A DNA stretch of 64,000 bases, taken from positions 496,001 to 560,000 of the forward strand of contig NZ_VIWT01000003.1 in NCBI RefSeq assembly GCF_007829815.1, in the 5' to 3' direction. Each line of letters starts with the position of its first letter. Within the stretch, counting starts at the first letter, position 1. Below are positions 7,773 to 14,272 of this stretch, piece by piece. Origin of the DNA: Kitasatospora viridis (GTDB lineage Bacteria; Actinomycetota; Actinomycetes; Streptomycetales; Streptomycetaceae). The position numbers and the translations under genes are program-made. A model generated the notes under the pieces. The model did not search any database. It had not been told where the DNA came from and saw only the letters and a program-made list of their open reading frames with translations.

Positions 7773-8609
7773 TTGAATCGGCGAACACTTGATCCAACGT
7801 CATCACCGTTGGCAGCTCTCGCAGTTCAACTTCGCAGGTCGCGGGAGGCGCTGGGCTTGACCCAGCTGGGGCTCGGCCTACTTGTCGGCTACTCCAACAC
7901 CTACATCTCGAACGTAGAGACGACAAAAGAGGCGCCGAGTTTGACCTTTATCCAGCGCGCCGATCTTCACCTGAAGACGGGCGGGACGCTTGAGCTGCTG
8001 TGGTGGAGCTGGAAGAACGGTTCGCTGATCCAGGGCTTCCCCGAGTACACAGCTCAAGAGGCCAACGCGACGGCGCTTAGGATCTTCCAGCCACGCGTGA
8101 TCCCAGGGCTGTTGCAGACGGCGGAGTACGCCGCAGCCATGGAATCGGGCAACGTCCTTCGCGGTAAGATCAGTCAGGCTCAGGCCGACTCGCGCGTGAA
8201 GTTCCTGCTGGACCGGCAACGCATCTTCACCAAAACGCCCCGTCCATCACTGCGCGTCGTCATGGATGAGACGTGTCTAGTCCGACCCATCGGTGGTCCG
8301 AGTGTGATGGCGAGGCAACTCCGGCACTTGGAGGTCCTGGCCCGAGAGCCGAGGACCACGATCCAGGTCGCGCTGAACGCGGTGGCGGAGCTGCACCCGT
8401 TGAGCCACCCACTGACGTTGCTGACGATGGCAGGTCGGACGATGCTCGGTTACACGGAGGGTCTTCAACGCGGCTACCTGGAGAGGGATAGTGAGACCGT
8501 GGCCGAATGGGCCGACGACTACGATCTTCTCCAGGCCGAGGCACTGTCGCCGACTGAGTCACTGGCCAAGACCCGCAGGCTACGAGAGGACTTTGAACAT
8601 GCTTCCTGA
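7773..8609 (+). CDS. XRE/Scr1-family transcriptional regulator (WhiJ-like, DUF5753 domain)
   Basis: About 278 aa. The Cro/C1 HTH (residues ~10-65) reads LRRSREALGLTQLGLGLLVG and SNTYISNVETTKEAPS. The rest is the DUF5753 domain (FQPRVIPGLLQTAEYAAAM). A TTG at 7773 follows GGGGG at good spacing and is preferred over the TTG at 7761, which lies inside that site. The stop overlaps the start of the DUF397 gene by 11 bases. Such pairs control development or act as toxin-antitoxin-like modules in Streptomyces. Here the pair is divergent from the ATPase-Nudix cassette. Confidence 0.93.
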   Translation: MNRRTLDPTSSPLAALAVQLRRSREALGLTQLGLGLLVGYSNTYISNVETTKEAPSLTFIQRADLHLKTGGTLELLWWSWKNGSLIQGFPEYTAQEANATALRIFQPRVIPGLLQTAEYAAAMESGNVLRGKISQAQADSRVKFLLDRQRIFTKTPRPSLRVVMDETCLVRPIGGPSVMARQLRHLEVLAREPRTTIQVALNAVAELHPLSHPLTLLTMAGRTMLGYTEGLQRGYLERDSETVAEWADDYDLLQAEALSPTESLAKTRRLREDFEHAS

Positions 8610-8805
8610 CCTGACCGGCGCCAGCTGGCGCAAGAGCACGCACTCGGGCAACGGTGGCGACTGCGTCGAGGTTGCCGATGGCATCCCCGGAGTCGTCCCC
8701 GTACGCGACTCGAAGAACCCCAACGGGGGCTCGCTCATCTTCTCGACCGCATCGTTCGCGGCGTTCGTCGAGTCCGTGCGCGCGGGAGAGTTCGGCGAGG
8801 CCTGA
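8599..8805 (+). CDS. DUF397 domain protein
   Basis: 68 aa. Signature GASWRKSTHSGNGGDCVEVA followed by VPVRDSKNPNGG and a C-terminal helix (FAAFVESVRAGEF). DUF397 proteins are small partners of XRE/Scr1 regulators. The start codon lies inside the upstream gene, so the two are translated together. The family assignment is firm. Its effect on the neighbouring cassette is inferred. Confidence 0.93.
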   Translation: MLPDLTGASWRKSTHSGNGGDCVEVADGIPGVVPVRDSKNPNGGSLIFSTASFAAFVESVRAGEFGEA

Positions 8806-8835
8806 CAGCCCACACAACGCCACAGCAAAGCTGAG

Positions 8836-8868
8836 GCCCCGGTCGGCCGATGAGCTGGCAACCGGGGC
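8836..8868 (+). terminator. Terminator after XRE-DUF397 pair
   Basis: Eight-base perfect arms (8836-8843 with 8861-8868) lie about 30 bases past the DUF397 stop. Confidence 0.6.
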
Positions 8869-8894
8869 TTCACTTGCGCGCTGTGGCTGGGGAC

Positions 8895-9074
8895 GGTGGG
8901 GGGAAGCTTTACGCACCTTGCCGGGCCGGGGCCCGAGTCGGGCAAGACCGGGGGGCCACTCGGCCACATTGCGGTCAGGCCCAAAAGCCCTGACCGAGTC
9001 CGCAGCAGCTTACGGCCCCCCGGCCATGCCCGACCCCAGCCCCGCAAGGACACCGCCCAAAGCTTCCCCCCACC
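8895..9074. repeat. 180-bp long-hairpin element (possible MITE or structured RNA)
   Basis: Outer arms 8895-8910 and 9059-9074 are a perfect 16-bp inverted repeat. Inside, further paired blocks occur in register: 8916-8921/9044-9049, 8927-8932/9039-9044 (sharing one base with the previous block), 8937-8943/9028-9034, 8948-8957/9014-9023 (10 bp) and 8972-8979/8989-8996 at the tip. The element could fold into one long imperfect hairpin. It carries no credible gene. I think similar sequence is common in Streptomyces intergenic regions, but cannot check. Confidence 0.65.
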
Positions 9075-9192
9075 TCGGTGTGCCGGCTGCCCGGTCGACC
9101 TTCTACACCATCAAAAAGACCCACTGACCTGGGCATCCGGGTAGTGGACAGGTTTGATCAAGGCTTCAGAGGGCAGACTCTGTATAGCGGGA

Positions 9193-9288
9193 CTACCTGC
9201 CCAGGTAGTAGTCGTACATCCGGGCGGGGTGCGGTCGGTCGGTCTGCAGGGTGGTGCGCTGCTCCTCGACCGACCGGAACGTGCCCAT
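9193..9288 (-). pseudogene. N-terminal relic of a DUF574-type SAM methyltransferase
   Basis: A 31-codon frame ends TDRPHPARMYDYYLGR-stop. RPHPARMYDYYLGG is the standard N-terminus of the large streptomycete SAM-dependent methyltransferase family (Methyltransf_19/DUF574), normally ~270 aa and continuing GKDNF. Here a stop follows directly and the rest of the gene is absent. An 8-bp inverted repeat (9192-9199/9202-9209) sits at the truncation point. It lies downstream of cassette 2, in the same direction. Confidence 0.65.
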
Positions 9289-9325
9289 CCAGTCGTTCTC
9301 GTTCCCGCTCAAGCGGAACCCCTCC

Positions 9326-9454
9326 CTACGGACGTGACCGATGGTCCGTCAGCATACCCAGCATGATCATCATGCCGTGCGTCCCGAGGGAGGTCCAGAC
9401 CTGACGGCGCTTCGGGTCAACCGGGTGCGGACAGGGGCCCTGGGCGGTCGGCAT
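9326..9454 (-). CDS. Short hypothetical protein at the end of cassette 2
   Basis: 42 aa. The ATG at 9454 overlaps the Nudix stop (ATGA), as in copy 1, but the sequence is unrelated: DPKRRQVWTSLGTHGMMIML, then GMLTDHRSRP. A single hydrophobic patch near the C-terminus may be a membrane anchor. The conserved coupling supports expression. The short length and lack of homologue mean it could also be a truncated gene. Confidence 0.4.
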   Translation of the reverse strand: MPTAQGPCPHPVDPKRRQVWTSLGTHGMMIMLGMLTDHRSRP

Positions 9455-9951
9455 CAGGCCACCAGCCCCTGCGCCAGGAACCGGCCCACCGGCGCGCCCG
9501 CCTCGTGGGCCTCCACAGCCCGGGCGATCCGTCGCACGTGGTACGGCAGGCACACGGTCTCCAACGCGGCCACGTTCACCCAGTCGTAGCCCAGCAGGTC
9601 CGGCCCCGCCGCCTCCTGGGGACGCGCCAGGCCGGCCTGCTCCACGCTCAACCGGCGAACGAACACGAAGTTGTACCCCTCCCGCGCCTCCGGTTCCCGG
9701 TTGGCCGGCGAGTAGTCCACCACCGCCAGATCCGTGCCGCTGAACGGCACCGCGACGCCCAGCTGCAACCGCACGATCCGCTCCACCGCCACGAGCGCCG
9801 ACTCGTTCGGCGCGCAGTGCCCACCCGGCAACCAGCCGCAACGGCGCTCCCGCATCCGAAGGACCATCACCTGGTCCTGTTGCGGGTGCAGCAGGACCGC
9901 CTGCGCGCCGATTCGGCGGGGCGGGGGGCTGATGTAGTTCGACCTGTCCAC
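9454..9951 (-). CDS. Nudix-fold protein with a degenerate Nudix box (cassette copy 2)
   Basis: 165 aa from the GTG at 9951, chosen because it aligns with the ATG of copy 1 and follows AAAGGA; a GTG at 9969 lies upstream of that site. G, E, R and the final G of the Nudix box are conserved and the catalytic REUXEE glutamates are again I, L and Q. Both paralogues keep the same substitutions, so the loss is ancestral and the altered box has been maintained. Most differences lie in the last 25 residues. Confidence 0.87.
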   Translation of the reverse strand: MDRSNYISPPPRRIGAQAVLLHPQQDQVMVLRMRERRCGWLPGGHCAPNESALVAVERIVRLQLGVAVPFSGTDLAVVDYSPANREPEAREGYNFVFVRRLSVEQAGLARPQEAAGPDLLGYDWVNVAALETVCLPYHVRRIARAVEAHEAGAPVGRFLAQGLVA

Positions 9952-10039
9952 GGGGATCGTTCCTTTCACTCATCACGTTTCACGGCAGCCTCGGGTCGGG
10001 CGAAGCCCGTTGGTTGGCCGAGGCCGTTGAACTGAACGG

Positions 10040-10243
10040 TCAGGCGGGGAAGTCATCGCCCTCCGCCCCCTGTTCCTCCCCCTCCCCGCCCCTGGGCGCG
10101 CCGGCGCTGCACTGCTCGGCGATGAGCCGGGCGGCCACCCGCGCGGCCACCCCGGCGTACGGCTTCCCCGCCTGGTCGAAAGCCGCCAGGACCCGCGACC
10201 CGCAGCGCAGGCCGCCGTTCATCGAACTCCCGGCGCTGGACAT
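10040..10243 (-). CDS. Small conserved cassette protein, 'RVLAAFDQA' family (copy 2)
   Basis: 67 aa, ATG at 10243 after GAGGAGAAGAG. The shared core is GSRVLAAFDQAGKPYAGVAA with ARVAARLIAEQ. Both ends are divergent, with a Gly/Glu-rich tail. Copy 1 is at 6454-6642. Core conservation with variable termini is what supports a real, selected protein rather than a chance ORF. Function is unknown. Confidence 0.7.
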   Translation of the reverse strand: MSSAGSSMNGGLRCGSRVLAAFDQAGKPYAGVAARVAARLIAEQCSAGAPRGGEGEEQGAEGDDFPA

Positions 10244-10364
10244 GGCTCTTCTCCTCAACTCGGACTTCCAGGAATGTGATTGGGCCAGCGCCACTCGGGG
10301 ACACCGCGCCCGAGCAGCGAGCAGAGACGCTCCCGCCCACCGTGGTGGCGGAGCCCTCGAATCG

Positions 10365-10613
10365 TCAGCTGAACCAGCCGCTCAGCCCGTCGTCCTCGCC
10401 ATCGTCAAGGCCGGCGGGAAGGCCGTGCCGAGCGACCAACTGAGCGGTCCTCACCACGCTCTCCCGGACGGCCTGCCGGTACTCCTCACTGACCATCGCC
10501 AGGGCGAGGTGCTCACGGGGGAAAGTCAGGTGATTGCGCGTGTGATCCGGCTCGGCCCACAAGAACGCCCACACCTCCGGCGCGATGTCATCAAGCGAGA
10601 AGCCGTCCCTCAC
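10365..10613 (-). CDS. Small conserved cassette protein, 'PEVxAFLWA' family (copy 2)
   Basis: 82 aa from the GTG at 10613, which overlaps the stop of the upstream small gene (GTGA). A GTG at 10631 is also in frame but lies inside the upstream gene. The conserved core is FSLDDIAPEVWAFLWAEPDH and FPREHLALAMVSEEYRQAV. The paralogue is at 6845-7102. The C-terminal region (LDDGEDDGLSGWFS) is specific to this copy. No known domain. Confidence 0.72.
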   Translation of the reverse strand: MRDGFSLDDIAPEVWAFLWAEPDHTRNHLTFPREHLALAMVSEEYRQAVRESVVRTAQLVARHGLPAGLDDGEDDGLSGWFS

Positions 10614-10786
10614 CGCCGCCGCCCCGGACACGGACAGCGAGGAGCGTGAACCACCCGCGCCCGCCGGATCGCCGAAGCAACCGCCGGATCAGAACGGCCG
10701 TCCGACGCAGCGAGCGCGGCCAGCCCCTCACAGGTCCGACACACATCAGGCAGGCGCTCAACTCCCAGCCCCACACGATTCCTCAT
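10610..10786 (-). CDS. Small Cys-containing protein, cassette 2
   Basis: 58 aa with DVCRTCEGLAAL and, at the end, APRCPCPGRRR: four Cys in a CxxC...CxC pattern that could hold a metal. Its ATG overlaps the previous stop (ATGA) and its stop overlaps the next start (GTGA). This continuous coupling is the main evidence for a gene. It occupies the place of the ATPase of cassette 1. No homologue is recognised. Confidence 0.55.
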   Translation of the reverse strand: MRNRVGLGVERLPDVCRTCEGLAALAASDGRSDPAVASAIRRARVVHAPRCPCPGRRR

Positions 10787-10959
10787 CCCGCGTCACGCCT
10801 CAATCTGCACTGGACACACCGGCACTCCGGCCAACCCGACACGACCGGCAGGTAAGGCTCGCCAGATCGCACACTCGCGGATTGGAGTACAGCCCGTCTG
10901 CCGCCCTTGGTAAGCCTGTAGACCTTCAAGGTCAGCAAACTCGTGCTGCGACTTCCCAA
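10783..10959 (-). CDS. Small protein ending in a CxCxxC motif, cassette 2
   Basis: 58 aa from the TTG at 10959, preceded by GGGAGGTGAG at good spacing; a longer frame starts at 11040 without a ribosome site. The sequence has a beta-type segment LLTLKVYRLTKGGRR and ends SGWPECRCVQCRLRRDAG. I recall short Streptomyces proteins with a VYRV...WPPCxCPRC layout, but not their function. It is probably the first gene of cassette 2, divergent from the HTH gene at 11165. Confidence 0.5.
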   Translation of the reverse strand: MGSRSTSLLTLKVYRLTKGGRRAVLQSASVRSGEPYLPVVSGWPECRCVQCRLRRDAG

Positions 10960-11164
10960 TGCACTCTCACCTCCCAGAACACAGAAGCGCCATGCGGACA
11001 GCGCGGCAGCACAGTTGCCTCCGTCACGCACTGCATCCACTTGGTGACTCGTTTGCGGGCTTCATGCTGCCGGGTCTTCGAGGACGAAACCTTGACCAAA
11101 CGGCGGACAACTTGGCCGAAGCGACCTAGGATCCAAGAAGGTCCAAACGTCCCTGGGGGATGCC

Positions 11165-11920
11165 TTGAATGTGTCTCTGCGGTCTGCTATGGCCGAGGCC
11201 GGGCTGTCACCCCGGCAGCTTGCTGTGAGATGTGGTGTCACAGGGAAGACGGTGGAACGCTGGCTGGCGGATGCGGATCGCGTACCGCACGCGCGGAACC
11301 GTGAAGACGCTTGCAGGGCACTGGGAGTGGACGAAGAGATGATCTGGCCGTCGGCGATGAAGGACAGGATCAAGACCGGTCATGACCGCGAGCTCGTGCG
11401 CTCGTACCCGTACCGCTCCGCCTGCCCGTCCACCGTGTGGGGAGAGTTGATCGACCGAACCACCGCAGACCTCTACCTCGCGGGCTACACCAACTACTTC
11501 GTGTGGCTGGAGCAGCCGGCGTTCGCGGAGACGATCCGGCGCAAGGTCGCGTCGGGCTGCCGGGTGCGGTTGCTCCTCGGCGACCCGGAGGGGGAGGTGA
11601 CGCGGCAGCGGGAGGCCATCGAGGACACCGCGCTGAGCGTGTCGACGCGCATCCGGATCACGTTGGAGAGCCTTCGCGCGCTCAAGAACCTCGCGGGCCT
11701 CGAAGCCCGCTTCAGCTCGCCCGAGGACGCCGTGAACCATGTGAGCCTGTCGGTGTTCCGGTTCGACGAGCAGCTTCTCGTGACACCGCACCTGGCCCGC
11801 CTGGTCGGCCACGACTCGCCGTTGTTGCACCTGCGGAGGTACGAGAGCGGCGGCATGTTCGACAGGTTCGCCGAGCATGCCGAGGAGCTGTGGACGCGGG
11901 GCCAGCCAGTCACCCGCTGA
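11165..11920 (+). CDS. HTH (XRE-type) regulator with C-terminal DUF5919-like domain
   Basis: 251 aa, TTG start after GGGGG. The N-terminal HTH (residues ~1-65) reads SPRQLAVRCGVTGKTVERWL and ends DEEMIWP. The remainder (SACPSTVWGELIDRTTADLY, then GCRVRLLLGDPEGE and FRFDEQLLVTPH) matches the phospholipase-D-like sensory domain common in streptomycete XRE proteins. These are often found beside Nudix genes, as here, where cassette 2 is divergently transcribed. It probably regulates that cassette. The ligand is unknown. Confidence 0.85.
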   Translation: MNVSLRSAMAEAGLSPRQLAVRCGVTGKTVERWLADADRVPHARNREDACRALGVDEEMIWPSAMKDRIKTGHDRELVRSYPYRSACPSTVWGELIDRTTADLYLAGYTNYFVWLEQPAFAETIRRKVASGCRVRLLLGDPEGEVTRQREAIEDTALSVSTRIRITLESLRALKNLAGLEARFSSPEDAVNHVSLSVFRFDEQLLVTPHLARLVGHDSPLLHLRRYESGGMFDRFAEHAEELWTRGQPVTR

Positions 11921-12082
11921 CGTCACGGCCGAACCTCCCCGACGCCCCGTCAGCACCCCCACCGTGATCAGGTGTCACCAGAACCGCCGGCCACCCCCGA
12001 AGCGCCCCCTGGCATCCCGTCACCGCGCGACCTAGCGTTCAGGGGCGACCGCACACGTCACCGACCCTGCGAGGGAGCCGTC

Positions 12083-12631
12083 ATGTCCACCGAGCCCACT
12101 GCCTCCGACCCCGCCACCCCCGGCGGGGCCGCCCGCACCGAGCCCGGCGCCGGGTTCCACCCGCACCTCGGCGAGGCCGGGCCCGCGCAGGACGACGCCC
12201 CGCTGCGTGCCCGCCTGCATCACATCCGGGCCGGCGAACTGGACGGCGGCACCGCGCAGAGCGGCGGCATGCGGCGCTTCGCCGCGATCAGCGGCCGGAC
12301 GGTCGGTTCCGCCAAGCTCTGGATGGGCGAGACCCACGTCGCGCCCGCCACCGCCTCCTCCGACCACCACCACGGCGAGTCCGAGACCGCGATCCACGTG
12401 GTCAGCGGCCACCCCGAGTTCGTCTTCCTGGACGACTCCGGCGACCAGCCCGTCGAGGTCCGCCTGAAGACCGGCCCCGGCGACTACGTCTTCGTCCCGC
12501 CCTTCGTCCCCCACCGCGAGGAGAACCCGGACCCCGACGAGCCGGCCGTCGTGGTGATCGCCCGCAGCACCCAGGAGGCGATCGTGGTCAACCTGCCGAG
12601 CCTTCACCCGCAGCCCGGCGGCAGGGCCTGA
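12083..12631 (+). CDS. Cupin-domain protein
   Basis: 182 aa, ATG with GAGGGAG upstream. A single cupin barrel spans ~60-175: motif 1 is DHHHGESETAIHVVSG (two His and one Glu as metal ligands, then Gly) and motif 2 is PGDYVFVPPFVPHREEN (last His ligand). The metal set is complete, so it could be an enzyme or sensor. Substrate cannot be read from the sequence. The N-terminal 30 residues are disordered. It is monocistronic by spacing. Confidence 0.88.
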   Translation: MSTEPTASDPATPGGAARTEPGAGFHPHLGEAGPAQDDAPLRARLHHIRAGELDGGTAQSGGMRRFAAISGRTVGSAKLWMGETHVAPATASSDHHHGESETAIHVVSGHPEFVFLDDSGDQPVEVRLKTGPGDYVFVPPFVPHREENPDPDEPAVVVIARSTQEAIVVNLPSLHPQPGGRA

Positions 12632-12852
12632 CCGACCGTCACGGAGTGAGCTGCTGAACAGACTTACGCGGTCCGACGCTGGACGCTCGGGTACCGCTCA
12701 TCGGCCGCGTGCGCGGCCACTCGAACCGGCGACTCCAGGGTGTCGCTGCCTCCGCTCCGCCGCTCACCGTCTGAGCATCGGCCCCATCTGCCCGATCGGC
12801 GCATGGGCCGGTGAGCGGGCGTCGAGCGGGGCCGGATGGGAGATGGTGACGG

Positions 12853-14019
12853 ATGCGCAGGCTGAGACTGGGTCAGGCCGCCCTGGCGGCAGGATTGCTG
12901 GCGGCGGGTTCGGTGGTGGCGGTGCCGGGCGGTGCGTCGGCGGCTGACGGGGTGTTCGCGCCGAAGACCGACTACCCGGTGGGGCACAACCCGCGCGGGA
13001 TCGCGGTGGGTGACTTCACCGGCCGGCACCGGACCGACCTGGTGGTGGCGAACGCCGGGGACGGGACGGTGTCGGTCCTGCTGAACCACGGCGACGGCAA
13101 GTTCGCCGCGCAGCGGACCTTCCCGGCCGGTGCGGGGCCGAGTGCCGTCGCGGTGGGGGACTTCCGGGGGAACGGCGTGCAGGACCTGGTGGTCACCGAC
13201 CAGGACGACGACGGGGTCTCGGTGCTGCTCGGCAACGGGGACGGCACCTTCCAGCCGCCCACCCACTTCGCCACCGGTCCGCACCCGGACGCGGTCGCCG
13301 TCGGCGACTTCCGGGGCACGGGGACGCTGGACCTGGCCGTCGGCAACCTGGGCAACACCGGGGACGGCAGCATCTCGCTGCTGCTGGGCAACGGGGACGG
13401 CACCTTCCAGGCACCGGTCGGCTACTCGACCGGGGCCAACTCCAACCCGGCCTCGATCGGGCTGGCCGACCTCGGCGGCACCGGTCACCTGGACCTGGCG
13501 GTCGCCCTGGACGGTGTCGGCCAGGTGGCGGTGTTCCGCGGCAACGGCGACGGCACGCTGGCCGCGCCGACGGACTACCCGGTCGGGGGCGTCCCGGTCT
13601 CGCTGGCCGTCGCCGACCTGCGCGGCACGGGCACGGACGACCTGGTGCTCGCCGACGCCGACAACTCCGCCCGGGTGCTGCTGGGCAACGGGGACGGCAC
13701 CTTCCAGCCGGAGCACGCCTACGCTGCGGGGACCAGCCCGCTCTCGGTCACGGCGGGCGACTTCACCGGCCACGGCAGGCGCGACCTGGCACTGGCCACG
13801 GGTGGCAACTCGCTGGCGCTGCTGCGCGGGAACGGCGACGGCAGCTTCCAGGCCCCGGAGTTCTACCCCACCGGCTCCGGCGACTTCTCGACCCCGGAGT
13901 ACATCGCGGCCGGCCGCTTCACCCGCCACGGCGGGCTCGACGTGGCCGTGACGAACGCTCAGGACAACACCGTCTCGGTGCTGCTGAACACTGACGACTG
14001 CCACGGGCACCGCCCGTAG
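12853..14019 (+). CDS. Secreted FG-GAP/VCBS-repeat beta-propeller protein
   Basis: 388 aa. A Sec signal peptide (MRRLRLGQAALAAGLLAAGS, cleavage near ASA-AD at ~32) precedes about seven repeats of ~50 residues. Each carries a D-x-D/N-x-D-type loop and the pattern VAVGDF-G-G--DL-V-N...SVLLGNGDGTF. The whole chain is one seven-bladed propeller of the integrin-alpha type with calcium-binding loops. It is extracellular and probably binds a ligand; no catalytic domain is present. The 220 bp upstream hold no gene. A strong terminator follows. Confidence 0.93.
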   Translation: MRRLRLGQAALAAGLLAAGSVVAVPGGASAADGVFAPKTDYPVGHNPRGIAVGDFTGRHRTDLVVANAGDGTVSVLLNHGDGKFAAQRTFPAGAGPSAVAVGDFRGNGVQDLVVTDQDDDGVSVLLGNGDGTFQPPTHFATGPHPDAVAVGDFRGTGTLDLAVGNLGNTGDGSISLLLGNGDGTFQAPVGYSTGANSNPASIGLADLGGTGHLDLAVALDGVGQVAVFRGNGDGTLAAPTDYPVGGVPVSLAVADLRGTGTDDLVLADADNSARVLLGNGDGTFQPEHAYAAGTSPLSVTAGDFTGHGRRDLALATGGNSLALLRGNGDGSFQAPEFYPTGSGDFSTPEYIAAGRFTRHGGLDVAVTNAQDNTVSVLLNTDDCHGHRP

Positions 14020-14045
14020 TCGAGGCGGGAGGTCCGCTCAGCTCG

Positions 14046-14082
14046 CGGGGTGTGGTCCGGTGCACCGGGGGACCACACCCCG
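14046..14082 (+). terminator. Terminator after FG-GAP gene
   Basis: Perfect 13-bp arms (14046-14058 with 14070-14082) and an 11-base loop, 27 bases past the stop. Confidence 0.8.
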
Positions 14083-14272
14083 GCGGGTGCTGCGGGGTGA
14101 CCTGACCGCTCCTCACCCCCGCTTACCCCGTGCCCATCCAGCCCGTCCCCGGGATCCCCACACCTTCGGCCACTGTTCTCCCGCAGGTCGCACGCGGTCC
14201 TCCGGCACTTCGCCGCACGCCGAGAAGACTGTCCCCGCATAGCCGGTGCTTCCCCTGGAGAACAAGACTGTC

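Noticed and set aside
8654..9144. Forward frames of 80-157 codons across the hairpin element
   Set aside because: They run through a long inverted repeat and the DUF397 gene in another frame. The product is Pro/Arg/Ser-rich. Similar ORFs annotated elsewhere are probably spurious.
12664..14010. 448-codon reverse-strand frame opposite the FG-GAP gene
   Set aside because: It is antisense to a clear secreted propeller with signal peptide. The long open frame comes from GC bias, and its product is low-complexity.
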